The notes beneath the pieces were generated by a model. The model was not told the origin of the DNA. It saw only the letters and a list, made by a program, of their open reading frames with translations, and did no database searches. This document shows, one piece after another, positions 12,978 to 27,000 of a stretch of 64,000 bases of DNA. The stretch is from positions 27,568,652 to 27,632,651 of the forward strand of contig NC_083597.1 of assembly GCF_020882245.1 (NCBI RefSeq), in the 5' to 3' direction. Position numbers and translations under genes: made by a program. The stretch is from Rhopalosiphum padi (taxonomy: Eukaryota > Arthropoda > Insecta > Hemiptera > Aphididae). Within the stretch, counting starts at the first letter, position 1; each line of letters opens with the position of its first letter.

Positions 12978-15900
12978 TTAAGACTGCGTAATTTGATCTA
13001 TCTTAGCACACGGTGAAAAACTACTTGATTTCCATCCATTAATAAATATATTTGTCACTGGAAATAGACCACAACCACAAGTGTCATCGTGATCATCTGT
13101 ATCAAGTTGCTGTATTACTATTCCTTTGTAGTGTTTTTTTGCGTAACCACCCTAAAATAAACAACAAAATAATATTTCAAAAAAGTGAAAAAGTTAGTAC
13201 CATTTAGCTGTAAATTGGACGTAGAGTTGGTTACTGTAATAGATGTGCTAAATTTTAATTCAATTAATTGTATCTGTTCTGTTATATAAAGAACTATAGG
13301 TTGTAAAAATTTTCATGACTATTGTTTTAAATTTTATTTCTTAGGTATAAATATTAAGAAATGTATGCATTTTTAATTTTCGAGATTAAAATTTATCCAA
13401 ATTTATTACTACATATAAGCTTTTATAAAAAATATCGTGAATAAAACTAATCTAAAAAAAAGGTTCCACTAATAGCTCAAAAATAATTTAAATATTTCAA
13501 AATTATATCATGTATAGGAAACACTAACAAAAACATCGTCATTATAAAATAAATATATTCATTGCTCGTCTCAGAATCTAATGATTGTTATTATTGCTAT
13601 AACTATTATCCACTACTTATTAAAGAAGTAGATAAAACATAGAAACAAATTCAATACTGTTTTTTTCTTTCTTACCTTTATCTGTATATATCACTGACAT
13701 GTTCTATAACTATACAAAGAGATCCTGTTTATCAATCAACAAACGGAGACTCTTTCGGACCGGATATGTATTAACAATTGATAAATTTATAGCTTAGCTA
13801 TGATTATAAGAAAAAAACATTGGAAAACAGTAAGATTGTTCGTCATGCCCTCAAGCTTTTGCTTTTTTTGCGATAACATTTTCTTCCAAACTCATCCTCC
13901 TCTCACGTTAAGTGTAAAAGGTTTTCAAAAAAGAACGTTTTTTTTTTTAATAGGGCGAAATTTTCAGTTGTTGGGTTGGTACGATTGTCTCTGCAAATTT
14001 TTTTATCTCAAATACCTGAAGTATTGTTTGTTATGGTTTGTTTTCGTTTTCGAGTGTTTTGAAGGTATTAATAACTACGGAAAGATTGCCCATGGAAACG
14101 CATATTTTGATAGTTAAAACTCACTATAAATACAGTGAATGTTTCGCGAATACGCATAGAAAATGTTAGTGTTTCCATAATGCATCAAATGTAACCATGA
14201 TTCATTGAATAATTGGTCGTTTTTAGGAATCAGATACGGTGGAAATCGAAAAAATCGCCAGACGTCCGAAAACTAAAAATTATTTTATAGATACGAGTAT
14301 ATCGATTACTCAAAATATCCCTAAACCAAAATATCCCGCTTAAATAATTATTTAAAAAATTAACCTTTATTATAAAAGTTGCGATAAGAAGTAATAATCT
14401 AACTTTATCTAAAGTGAATGTGTGTTATTTTGATAATGGTACGAAAATATAAAAATTTAGATGAGTGAATAAATACTAATATTATGACCAGGATATTATG
14501 ACGTGTCACCATTAATATTAAGCTATAATCTGTTAATTTAAGTTTTAGTTTATAAATATCCTCCAGCTCTATTCATTTTCTTTTCTTCAATACAATTCAA
14601 TTTATTACATTTCACACTTTGTTTTTCACTATTTGAACTACATCTGTATGTATTGCAAGCTTTTTCTGTGACTATTATAAGAGTCCGTCAAATAATCAAT
14701 CATCGAGGACACAACCATTTACATTTTGCATAATGAGATTATGATAATGTATTTACTTGTTGATATGAAAGTTCAGAAGGATTCGAACACCATGTACTTG
14801 TATTTAATGAACTGTCACTGGTACCGTTACAAAGCTGTAATAAAAACGAGATAGTCATTTTTACTAAGAAACACAAAATCATAAAATTTAAAGTCAGAAA
14901 TATTTAAACCCTTCTTAAAAAATATTTAAAAAAAAATACAGTTATGTGTGGTATTTAAATTAATGTGTTAATTGTTTTTATGTAAAGGATATAAATTAAA
15001 TCTCATGCTTAGTTCATTAAATTGACAATATTTTTAATTTTAAAGTTTTAATTACTTACTTATTTATAAGTTTTAAAAATAATGATTATTTAATTTTTAA
15101 ATATTATAACTAATTATCAATTTGTTCTTTATTCAAAAAGTAAAACTAAAAATTTTTATCAAAAATGTTGTTAAAATAAAGTGTGGGTATCGCTTTGCTG
15201 TATAGTTAGTAGAAATGGACAGTAGGTCACTATAATGGATATGTTAAATTAGAATGCAATGACAGGTATCAGTGTATACAAAAAACGATTCTGAACGGAG
15301 ATGATTTGTCAGTCTAGGACGATTAGTAGGGGATATACGTATTTACCTATATTTAAATTGTAATATATTGTTATTTTACTCGATTTAAAAAAAAATTAAT
15401 TTTATATACATATAAATTTTTTTTCTGGATTGACGTTAGTATTTTTTTTTTACGGTTATTTAAAGAAAAAGGTTCGGAGAACCTTGTGTTTGTTTTTTTA
15501 AACCTTAGGTATAAATCACAAAAATTTTATGAATTTTCAACTTCAAAATACCTTGCAAAAGTTTCAAGATGTTGACATATTTCAAAAACATTTCAACTTT
15601 GTAGAAAAATCGAAAATTTCAATTATCTTCAAGTAGCTTAAAAAAGTGAAAATATATTGAAAATTTAATTGTAAATATATAACGCGAATATAAACATCTA
15701 GTGAAAATTTTAAAATAGTTTGTTTTTGAGTTACAGCAAAATAAAAAATCAATTTTGTCAAAAGATTTTCCTGACACTTTAGAAAACTACTGGAAATTTT
15801 TTAACTTTGACTCCCCAAAGTACTAGCTAGATTAATTTTCATTCTCGAAGAGAGGCTGAATTTAAAAATTAAAGCACTATTACTACTTCAAAAAGTGATA

Positions 15901-18900
15901 GCAAACATAGAAATAAAAACGATTGCAAAGTCAGAGATCGGCATGAAAACTTTCTTGATTTTCAATTTTTAGAAATTTATTAATGGTATGTAATATGTAT
16001 GTATGATGTATTTCATTTTCAATTTCATTTAGTAAGATAAATCTCTGAAACCGGAGAGCGGATTTTGTTATTTGGGATCTTGTTAGATTCACATTGGCTA
16101 GGAGAAGTGTAATGAAGATTTTCAGAACTGTATCTTTTATAATTTATTCACTACAGAGCTCCAAAAAAAAAAATTAAACCATATTGTATTGGGTGTTTTT
16201 AAGTTTTTCAGCATTATAGCTTTGTAGTGAGTTAACAATTGAAGTTAAATTTATGAAAATCTTCATAGCACTTCTCCTAGCCAATGTGAATCTAACAAGA
16301 CCCCAAATAATAAAATACGTTCTCCAGTTTCGGTAATCTACCACGCTAAATGAAAATCTAGCAAAAATTAACTATTTACTAAATTAAATAATTTTTTTTG
16401 AAAATTTTTAATCTCACATTTTGTATCTACTTGATAATTCTTTTCAAATGAGGTATCAACCAGCTTTTTAACTATAATAGTTTCGGAGAAAAGTTAAAAA
16501 ATAGAAATTTTGGGACTGTTCACGCCGACGTTTTTGTGGATTCAAATTGTTATACCGCTTGGGTATGATATCGGATCTCTTTAATTAATATTTTATGTTA
16601 AAGTTAACTTAATTATCCACCTACTCATTACAATTGAGTTAAAATTTTATCATTTTTTTATTTTACAAAAATTCTAGAAGATTTAAAAGTTAAGACTGTT
16701 TTCATTTCAATTACCATACTTACTTGATTAAAAGTCAAGAAAGTAAAAAAAAACACACATAATTATAAGATCAATACATTAATCACTCTGTTAAGAATCT
16801 AAAATAAAATTAAATTATGTAAAAAATATTTAAAAAAACATGAATGTGAAATTGTTAATATTTTAATGGATATGTAATAGTAAACACTTTTCTTTACATG
16901 TTTATTTTTTACGGGAGTGGAATAAGTCTTCTTATAATGTATTCTGATTAAATGTAAAATAACTCGGCACAGTTTGTTCAATTTAAAAAAAATTAAATTA
17001 TCGTATGAATATTTTAGTAATTCCAGGTTAAGTTGATTCTTAAACATATATTGACTAGCCATCATTAAATAAATATGTAATATAAAATTAATCATACCGT
17101 AGAAACTGTTGTAATTCGCTTTTTGTTTAAGATTTGACCCTCGGGAAGAATTGCTGATGTTGCTACAAGACAATAAATTTTCGATTGATCCATGGATGAA
17201 TTAGTTACAGCAGCAGTCACTTGATCCTAATAAAGTTCATAAATAATGTTTTATTTTTAAAAATTGAAACATGTAACTATTTTTAAATATAATTACGTAC
17301 CATAGTCGTCATATTTGGTTTTTTGCATTCTATTGGAGCTAAACCATATTTATGACCATCTGAATCACATTCGTTTAAGAGTGAAAAATCAATTATATAA
17401 ATATCCAACACTTTATTTGTTATTGAAAAATCAAAATCTTGAAGAACATAATTGGAATATAAAAAATAATTTATATACAGAATAAATATATAGAGAATAA
17501 AAATAACTTATTGTCATTATAAGTAGCAATATTGATATTACTATATTAGATATAGTTTACTTACACTCAGAAATTGAAAAGTTTTTATAGGTCGATGAAT
17601 CTACTTCTAAACCGAATTTTAGATCACGTTTTACTGATTGTTTGACTTTGGTGACAAAAGTAGAAATTTTTTTGGGATAATCTGCATAGCCATCCTTAAA
17701 AATTTACCATTTAATCAAAATAAGTGTTAGTTTTATGTAATATATTCATATTTAAAAATAAGTATTTATTTAACGCTGCATAGATTTTTTTTTTAACAAT
17801 GAGTTACAATGATATGATTTAGTGTCACAGGACATGGCCTATCATTTATCATTACTTGATACTAGTGATTAGAGAATTATATTATTGCAGTAATGCAAAA
17901 CCAGGTTATGTTCTTAAAGAATTATTTTAAAATACTTATTAAGATAAGCTAGAAATATTATTAAATATTTTCTGAGTGTATAATATTCTTATAAAAGAGC
18001 TGATCGGAAAATTGATGAAAAATGTCAGTTCTGTTTACGGTTATTTTAAACGAACTATTTTATAACTAAAACTTTTAAAATACAAGTTAATAAAAAAATG
18101 TTATTGAATTCTAAAACGACTAAATTTCATTGAATATCATCATTGAACTTTATTTTATCAGTCATATAACATATTTTATATTATTTTAACGACATAAAAA
18201 ATTAAATTAACAAAAAATTTCTTGCATCTTGGCTAAACCACTGGAACTCAATACCATCATCCAACAAACTTAAAGAAATAGAAAAAACAATCAAAAGATG
18301 ACACATTCCTATCTTTTTCTACAGACGTCAAGACATCGCAATCAGTCGAGTCAGCATTGGACACTCCTTCCATACATATACGTATTTAATTAACAAAAAG
18401 CCTCAACTAATATGCGACAAAACATCAAACACATATTAGACATATTGCAACAATACTCATCAACATGCAACTACGCAACAGCTTAAACACGCCACTTCAC
18501 ATAGTAGGAGCACTTGATGAAGACCAAGCCTCTAGAATCATCGAATTCTTAAGTACCACAAAACTTATTAAAAAATTGTAAAATAATAATAAAAAATGAA
18601 CGTAAAAATTATTTAAATGTAATACCTAATTTTAAGACTATCATTTAAATTGAAAATGAAATCTAAACTAAAATCAATTTGACTATAATAACATGGGCGG
18701 TATTCTAGTAATTGAAAATCTAAGCATTTTTACATCTATAAAAGTTGATGATACAAAAAAATATCATATATAATTATTATATTAGAACTTTAAAAGTTTA
18801 AAACTATGATTTAATTAAATTATTTTCTATTTTACTTACATAAATGGTATCCATATTAATGAAAATACCACTAATATTGAATGCATTTAAAAAAGTGACT

Positions 18901-19137
18901 AATGGATCTATTGTTTCTGACTGATAATTTGTAGAACTCTCGTCTGCTTCAAATATTGAGGGCCAATTATCAGTATATTGGAACCCAATGCGCGTGTAAA
19001 CAATTTTGTTAAGTTTAGTCAAGCTCTTTACGACACCTTTAATCATCAAAATTGTAATATAATAAGATACAGTATGTTTATAATATTTAGTATGAATTGA
19101 TATTTATAAATTACGGTTTTATATATTTTTGACATTT

Positions 19138-19181
<44 letters not shown>

Positions 19182-21048
19182 AAACTACTGTACTCGTGTT
19201 TAGTTTACGTCACTTCTAACCATCAATATCACTTCCATATTTTTGTTAAATTAATATTTCAATGGTTCACCAACAGTAATGATACAGAAAATAATAGCAA
19301 TGATCATTATTCATTTGTCGTTTTTTTTTTTAAATATATTTTAATATTTTCATTAGCCGTTGTTTTTTTTAAAAAACAAGTTTTGATAGATATTGACTAA
19401 TGAACATCAAATAATGAATTATTAATTTATTATTGTTAACATTAATGCTTGAGTTATTATGAAATAAGTTACTAGATGTAACTCATAATAGTCATACATA
19501 TGAATTATCGTTTGTAATACACTCATCTATTCGTCATAATTTGATGTTTAATTTATGGCACAATATTTAAGAACAGTATTTAGGTTTTAGATTATAAAAA
19601 TATTCACATACGTTTTCGTTTAAGTATGTTGAAAATAATGTTATAAAATACTCTTAATGTTTTTTAAATAAATATGTCGCAACGAAATGTTTTCGAAAGT
19701 TTGTTCTTTGCTAGTTTATTTTTGTTTTGTTTTTATAAATAATGGATATTAATAAACAGATTGTTTCATATGTATAACCATTGAAAAGTATTGCAAACAG
19801 AAAATACAAGAGAACAGTAAGACAATGAGACCTATACTATAAACATATTATGTTCGTGTATTTAAGTTGTTTATAATTACCTTTATCTGATTCCATGAAA
19901 TGGGAATTAGTGCCATCATCACGGTCAAAAGCATAATTACCTACGGTAAATATACCACAATCTTCTGGCAAAGTGGATACATTGAATTTAAAAGTACTTA
20001 ACCCGATTCTTCCAGTTATTATGCAAATTATATCGCTTGGGCAATCATCTTAAAAATAAATATTCAATAAATCCATTAAATCATAAAATGAAAAAAATAT
20101 TATTTTTAATATATAAAAAAAGAGCAAGTTGTCTTTAACTACTCTGCTGTGTAGTAGCTGTCAGATGTATCTAATCATTGTTTAGGTAAATGTAATCGAA
20201 GTGTTAAATTGTAATTCAAAGATAAATAATTCTATACGAAAAATGATTTTGATTGGAGTCGGTCAATCAGCTTATTTCACCAACTATATTTTATATTATA
20301 TTTATATTGTTTTTATCAATTATAAATTAATAGCTTAAAATCAATCTAAATATTTTGATAATGTCATTAAGTATTATAAAATATAATCATATAGATAAAA
20401 GTTTCAAACATCAATATTTTTGAATTACAACAAAATGCCTATCTAAAATTGTTATTCTCCGTTTAAATATCCATGAAAATTAGTGCAGATGTACTCTCAA
20501 CTTTTTTTTATTCCAATATAAAAAAACTTAGGAGCAGCCTTTTTTTAAGATTTTTGAGCGAGAATACGTTTTTGAGAGACATTAAACTGAACTAAATTTT
20601 AGATGTCTATAAATAACATAGTTTTTGAATTATGACAAAATATTAATATTGATTGTGTTAAAAATCAGTTTTGTGTAAGAACTCCAGTTTTGATAAAATT
20701 GTTATACTAAATTGTTGAAATTACTAAAAATTGTTTATTTTTAACCCCATGTAACAACTAGATTCAATTTTGTATTAGAAAAGTCATTGATGTCGAAAAT
20801 CGAAGCTTTTTAATGCTTCAAAATATAGCGAACTGATACATAAAATATCACACATCATTGTAAAATCAATTGATAGTTACTCCGCTTAAACTATATTATA
20901 ACCATTTACCTAACTTATTTAATAATTTTGAAAGTTTTAGTACAATTAAGAATATTGCATTTCTAATAAAAAAAACTATTTATTTACCTTGTGTATTCGA
21001 TGGAAGATACAATGATATACTCAAAACTAGTAATAATATAATTTTCAT
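12978..21048 (-). CDS. Gene B: secreted GH18 chitinase-like protein, 8 exons, 357 aa
   Basis: Exons (minus): 20988-21048, 19881-20048, 18840-19036, 17565-17694, 17301-17437, 17098-17226, 14757-14834 and 12978-13151. Every exon has the same length and phase as in gene A, and no stop or splice-site damage was found, so the gene looks intact. The signal peptide (MKIILLLVLS...) and GH18-like segments match A. The strand-4 segment is ISGIFINMDTIY, again without the catalytic glutamate. In exon 2 the position that is Trp in C (RIWLST) is Gly here (RIGLST). In exon 3, nine of 65 residues differ from A. The polyadenylation signal is the weaker ATTAAA form (plus-strand tttaat near 12801). Introns carry the RNase H remnant (intron 3), the fold-back element (intron 6) and an AC microsatellite next to exon 3. 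It probably does the same job as A and C. Confidence 0.8.
16023..16355. repeat. Fold-back element in intron 6 of gene B
   Basis: Same element as at 4850-5181, with both arms complete and only a few substitutions, for example in the A-run of the loop. Confidence 0.8.
18205..18600 (+). mobile_element. Non-LTR retrotransposon fragment, RNase H 3' end (intron 3 of gene B)
   Basis: Plus-strand reading LASWLNHWNSIPSSNKLKEI...RRQDIAISRVSIGHSFHTYTYL resembles the conserved 'RLRIGHt.lTH.yLl' segment after RNase H. Later comes a LIKKL-stop end and an A-rich tail. It sits at the same intron position as the 5'-ward piece found in genes A and C. Confidence 0.6.
19140..19180 (+). repeat. (AC)n microsatellite in intron 2 of gene B
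   Basis: About 19 AC repeats. The same site has about 15 repeats in unit 3 (29842-29874) and only about 5 in unit 1 (7813-7823). Confidence 0.9.
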
Positions 21049-21475
21049 TTTAACAATTAAATAAAATTTTCAATATATTTTTCTACTGAAAGTGGTAATA
21101 ATCAATTACTCTTGCGAAATTATATTTTATTGTAAAAACAATTTTAAATGATGTATTTAATTTAATTTATTATTTATTAATTATTTAATTAATATTGTTA
21201 TCAATTAAAACAAATAATTTGAACATTTGTAATGTACATTTATTAAAAATAAATAAATATCATGGTATGAAATTATATTGCACATGAGTAAATAAGAAAT
21301 TATAAAAAAATGGTAACAATATATTAATATAATAAATTATAAACAATCTAACTTTTAGATGAAATATTTCAATACTTTTTTTTTTAATTTTTATTATTAA
21401 ATTTTAGATAAATTATTTTATTATTTCGATTTTAAATGTATCATCAGCATTGTTAATAATATCATTTATAATAAC

Positions 21476-21780
21476 TAGAGTCCGGATTTTTATGCAAAAA
21501 CATATTTTTAACAAGCGTATGCTGTTTGATGGGAGTAAGAAATGTTTGCATTTGATAATCTGTAGAATCTGTCAAAAACAGTTTTTTTTCATATTAGTGC
21601 ATATTTTGACTTCAGAGAATATCTCAGAATATTTTAGTTTATAGTACATATTATAGAATATTTTAGCATATTTCCGTAATATTGCATTATATTAAAGGAT
21701 ATTCAGCATATATAAGACAATAATGTAACATAAGATATATAATTATATAAATAATGATAAATTATAAATTCATAATCATC
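21476..21780. mobile_element. Truncated hAT-like MITE at the unit 2/unit 3 junction
   Basis: Left end (tagagtccggattttt) and flank ATAATAAC are intact, but the element stops at 21780 where unit 3 begins. The junction therefore lies inside this MITE. Confidence 0.65.
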
Positions 21781-22099
21781 AACTGAAATTAGAGGTTGTT
21801 ATATAATTAATGCTAGAAATTATATCTTTAACAAATAAAAAGAAACCGAAGAACAAATACAGCGGCTGCAATCAAAGAAAATAACACGATTGGAATACAT
21901 ACCATATTTATCATATACATTTTAACCAATACAAAAAATGTAAATTTACCTCAACCTATATGCATTTATTTATATACAATAAAAATAAAAATTATAAATA
22001 TTAGGTATATTTTATCCATTCATTATCATATTATAAAACTATTTCCTATTTCAAAGTTTTTATTTTTGTATTTATTAAATAGACCAAATGATTGAATTT

Positions 22100-23300
22100 T
22101 CTTAAATTATGCTTGTCCTAAATGAAATCCTAGGTTGTGCTGATAGTTGTATTGGTAGGTCCTCGACGACTACTCTGGTAGTGACCATAACTACATCGTA
22201 TTTAACATTATCCCCTACTTGCAAGCTCATAACGATGATAATGATAAGACGGGTGACCAACTTAGATGGGCTTCACGCAAGTATGACTATGATGGACTCT
22301 CTCCTATGATGGACGAGGGGTCACTGCTCCATGAGAAGACACCACTGGTTAATTATTTGAGACGATTCTCTAACTAAGGCTTAACAAGTACCTCAACCAG
22401 ACGGGTGGACTCAGTACTAACCAGTTTGGTTTCTGGAGGGGTTTCTCCACCAAAGACGCTATCAATAAGGTTCTCGATCTGGCTAAGGTAGGTCAATCAC
22501 GGTCCCTCGCAACAATAAGAGCTATGTGTAATGACATTGACGTCCAGAATGCCAACAACTCCGTACCATGGGAGCACTTGGGTGAGGTTCCTCGCTATCT
22601 AGTTAAAATTTTACGGTCATACACGGAGAAACGTACACTTACTATAAGAACACCAAATGGAATCAGCGCTGATAGACTGGACATAGTGGGTGTCTCGAAA
22701 GGGTCAGTCCTCGTCTCCACGACGAGGAATGTGTATTATGATGATATTCCTAAGATGGACGTACCGGAAAGGATTTAGCTCGTCGGGTTTACTGACGATC
22801 TTGCTCTACTACTTGTTGCACAGAAATCAGATGGTCTGGCTCGTGTGGTCAACCGCACATTGGACGCCATTGGTGCCTGGATGGGTGACCATGGTCTTCA
22901 GCTAGCACGACACAAAACTGACGCCATCAGGCTAACTAAGAAATATTCGTATCATTATCCGGTGTTTTTTGAAAGTTGCAATAACTAGGACTTCATCTGG
23001 ACTCGCTCCTAACCATTGGTGGCCATTTTAGCATTTTCTCAGGCAAGGTGCCACAATCACCCAGATTTTATCGATTCGTTCTATGTATTTTGTATGTTTT
23101 TATTGTGTAAATTTATAAACTTTATTTACCAATAAACGATAGCAGCATAGAAGTAGTATTTTTCAAACAGAAACTCCTTTGCTGTCGGTTAAATATGAAA
23201 AAAAAGTTTTGCTGATGGACAACTTTATTTACGACAACATATTTATTGAGCAGCCTTTAAAACACCCGTCAATGTATATTGTATATTTGTATCACACTGT
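22100..23300 (+). mobile_element. R1-like non-LTR retrotransposon remnant, longest copy (unit 3)
   Basis: Plus-strand reading gives LNKYLNQTGGLSTNQFGFW and FSTKDAINKVLDLAKVG (22385-22500), then VPRYLVKILRSYTEKRTLTI, GVSKGSVLV, YYDDIPKMDVPERI, stop, LVGFTDDLALLLVAQKSDGL, GAWMGDHGLQLARHKTDAI, and further on a thumb-like HLDSLLTIGGHFSIFSGKV in another frame. These are the ordered RT motifs of R1-like elements. Internal stops and frame changes show it is non-functional. The 22100-22316 stretch just upstream matches 12060-12235 in unit 2. The right end is cctgggtacgcc near 23312. Confidence 0.75.
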
Positions 23301-24056
23301 GTATCCTCTTCCCTGGGTACGCCACTGATACACACGTAATACATTTTTTTAAATTAATAGCACATGCAAATATTATTTTTTATTAGTTTCATCATTGATC
23401 AATATAAATAATTAATTTGTTTGTATTTGATGTTAAAATCAAAAGCTGCATGTAATTCTGATAAGTTTTTTGGTAGTTTAGGCATTATTAATGCTCTAAC
23501 ATGATGTTTATTTTTCTGAATTAATTTTAAGTCATAAGTATTTAATGTATCTACTTCAATGTAATAAATAAAAAATATATTATAATTTATGACTAAATTG
23601 TACAAAATCATATTAGAAACAAATAATAATAATAATAAAAAAATAGTTTAGGAAATAATATTGGTTAGTCTAGAATTATTATAAAACTTAAATGTTGGTG
23701 AATATTAAATTATATTTGATTATCTATACAAATACAATATTTTTTCGGATGTTCCTAATAGTTCATTAACTACCCCATTCCAAATGAATCCATGCTTATA
23801 CTTGAAAATTTTAATTTTAATATTGAACTTTAGGCATATTTTTCTGGTTAGGTATTTTTAGGCATAGTTTAATGTAGATAAAAGTTATAATTTTTGAACA
23901 GAAGTACACATTATAGTAGAAGTAGCTAGATACATTAATATTTTTAATGATTTAAACACCTTTATTTATGAACATTTAGTAAGAATATTGATGAATATCT
24001 ATTAATTATTATTACTGTATAGCGTAATAGTTATAGTTTTATTTATACATTTTTAA

Positions 24057-27000
24057 TTAAGACTGCGTAATTTGATCTATCTTAGCACACGGTGAAAAAC
24101 TACTTGATTTCCATCCATTAATAAATATATTTGTCACTGGAAATAGACCACAACCACATGTATCATCATAATCATCTGTATCAAGTTGCAGTATTACTAT
24201 TCCTTTGTAGTGTTTTTTTGCGTAACCACCCTAAAATAAACAACAAAATAATATTTCAAAAAAAAGGAAAAAGTTGGTACCATTTAGCTGTAAATTGGAC
24301 GTAGAGTTGGTTACTGTAAAAGATGTGCTAAATTTTAATTCAATTAATTGTATGTGTTCTGTTATATAAAGAACTATAGGTTGTAAACATTTTTATGACT
24401 ATTGTTTTAAATTTTATTTCTTAGGTATAAATATTAAAAAATGTATGCATTTTTAATTTTCGAGATTAAAATTTATCCAAATTTATTACTACATATAAGC
24501 TTTTATAAAAAATATCGTGAATAAAACTAATCTAAAAAAAAGGTTCCACTAATAGCTCAAAAATAATTTAAATATTTCAAAATTATATCATGTATAGGAA
24601 ACACTAACAAAAACATCGTCATTATAAAATAAATATATTCATTGCTCGTCTCAGAATCTAATGATTGTTATTATTGCTATAACTATTATCCACTACTTAT
24701 TAAAGAAGTAGATAAAACATAGAAACAAATTCAATACTGTTTTTTTCTTTCTTACCTTTATCTGTGTATATCACTGACATGTTCTATAACTATACAAAGA
24801 GATCCTGTTTATCAATCAACAAACGGAGACTCTTTCGGACCGGATATGTATTAACAATAGATAAATTTATAGCTTAGCTATGATTATAAGAAAACACATT
24901 GGAAAACAATGAGATTGTTCGTCATGCCCTCAAGATTTTACTTTTTTTGCGATAACATTTTCTTCCAAACTCATTCTCCTCTCACGTTATAAATACAGTG
25001 AATGTTTCGCGAATACGCATAGGAAATGATAGTGTTTCCATAATGCATCAAATGTAACCATGATTCATTGAATAATTGGTCGTTTTTAGGAATCAGAACC
25101 GATGGAAATCGAAGAAATCGCCGGACGTCCGAAAAGTAAAAATTATTTTTTAGATATATCGACTACTCAAAATATCCCCGACAAAATATCCCTAAACCAA
25201 AATATCCCGCTTAAATAATAATTTAAAATATTAACCTTTATTATAAAAGTTGCGATAAGAAGTAATGATCTAATTTTATCTAAAGTGAATGTGTGTTATT
25301 TTGATAATGGTACGAAAATATAAAAATTTAGATGAGTGAATAAATACTATTGTAAGAGACTACAATTGTAATTGTAACGATTAACAAAAAATACATAAAA
25401 GCAATAGCACATAACTTAGTATTATAATATTTATAATAAGCATAATACTTTTTGACGAACAGCATATCATTTTATTAATTATTTTGTATTTTATAAACTT
25501 TAATAATAATTATACTATATTAATATCTATGTAACTTTTATAAAAATGTTTAAATTTTGAATTTATATTTACGTGGGATATTTTGTTTTTGGGATACTTT
25601 GTCGGGGATATTTTGACCAAGATGTTATGACGTTTCACCATTAATATTAAGCTATAATCTATTAATTTAAGTTTTAGTTTATAAATATCCTCCAGCTCTA
25701 TTCATTTTTTTTTCTTCAATACAATTCAATTTATTACATTTCACACTTTGTTTTTCACTATTTGAACTACATCTGTATGTATTGCAAGCTTTTTCTGTGA
25801 CTATTATAAGAGTCCGTCAAATAATCAATCATCGAGGACACAACCATTTACATTTTGCATAATGAGATTATGATAATGTATTTACTTGTTGATATGAAAG
25901 TTCAGAAGGATTCGAACACCATGTACTTGTATTTAATGAACTGTCACTGGTACCGTTACAAAGCTGTAATAAAAACGAGATAGTCATTTTTACTAAGAAA
26001 CACAAAATCATAAAATTTAAAGACAGAAATATTTAAACCCTGCTTTAAAAATATTTAAAAAAAATACAGTTATGTGCGGTATTTAAATTAATATGTTAAT
26101 TGTTTTTATGTAAAGGATATAAAATAAATCTCATGCTTAGTTCATTAAATTGACAATATTTTTAATTTTGACGTTTTAATTACTTACTTAATTATAAGTA
26201 TTAAAAATAATGATTATTTAATTTTTAAATATTATAACTAATTATCAATTTGTTCTTTATACAAAAAGTAAAAATAAAAATTTTTATCAAAAATGTTGTT
26301 AAAATAAAGTGTGGGTATTGCTTTGCTGTATAATTAGTAGAGATGGACAGTAGGTCACTATAATGAATATGTTAAATTAGAATGCAATGACAGGTATCAG
26401 TGTATACGAAAAACGATTCTGAACGGAGATGATTTGTCAGTCTAGGACGATTAGTAGGGATATACGTATTTACCTATATTTAAATTGTAATATATTGTTA
26501 TTTTACTCGATTTAAAAAAAAAATTAATTTTGATACGCTTATAAATTTTTTTTCTGGATTGACGTTAGTATTTTTTTTTTACGGTTATTTAAAGAAAAAG
26601 GTTTGGAGAACCTTGTGTTTGTTTTTTTAAACCTTAGGTATAAATAACAAAAATTTTATGAATTTTCAACTTCAAAATACCTTGCAAAAGTTTCAAGATG
26701 ATGACATATTTTCAAAAACATTTCAACTTTGTAGAAAAATCGAAAATTTTAATTATCTTCAAGTAGCTTAAAAAAGTGAAAATATTTTGAAAATTTAATC
26801 GTAAATATATAACGCGAATATAAACATCTAGTGATAATTTTAAAATAGTTTGTTTTTGAGTTACAGCAAAATAAAAAATCAATTTTGTCAAAAGATTTTC
26901 CTGACACTTTAGAAAACTACTGGAAATTTTTTAACTTTGACTCCCCAAAGTACTAGCTAGATTAATTTTATTTCTCTGAGGCTGAAGTAAAAAATCAAAG

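Larger units (their letters stand above)
10964..21780. repeat. Tandem unit 2 (contains gene B)
   Basis: Second copy of the large unit. Its left end repeats 356-1050 almost exactly. Its right end stops inside the hAT-like MITE (at 21780) and jumps straight to sequence equivalent to 11708 of this same unit, so the spacer equivalent to about 10434-11707 is missing between units 2 and 3. Confidence 0.85.

Noticed and set aside
16799..17173. Minus-strand ORF of 124 codons (also 5624-5920 and 27699-28052)
   Set aside because: It reads exon 6 in the wrong frame and then runs into intron 6. The true exon 6 (17098-17226) is in another frame with proper splice sites.
18804..19049. 81-codon ORF taken as a stand-alone small protein starting MMIKG
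   Set aside because: It is exon 3 of gene B plus intron edges. The ATG lies upstream of the acceptor and the frame continues into other exons.
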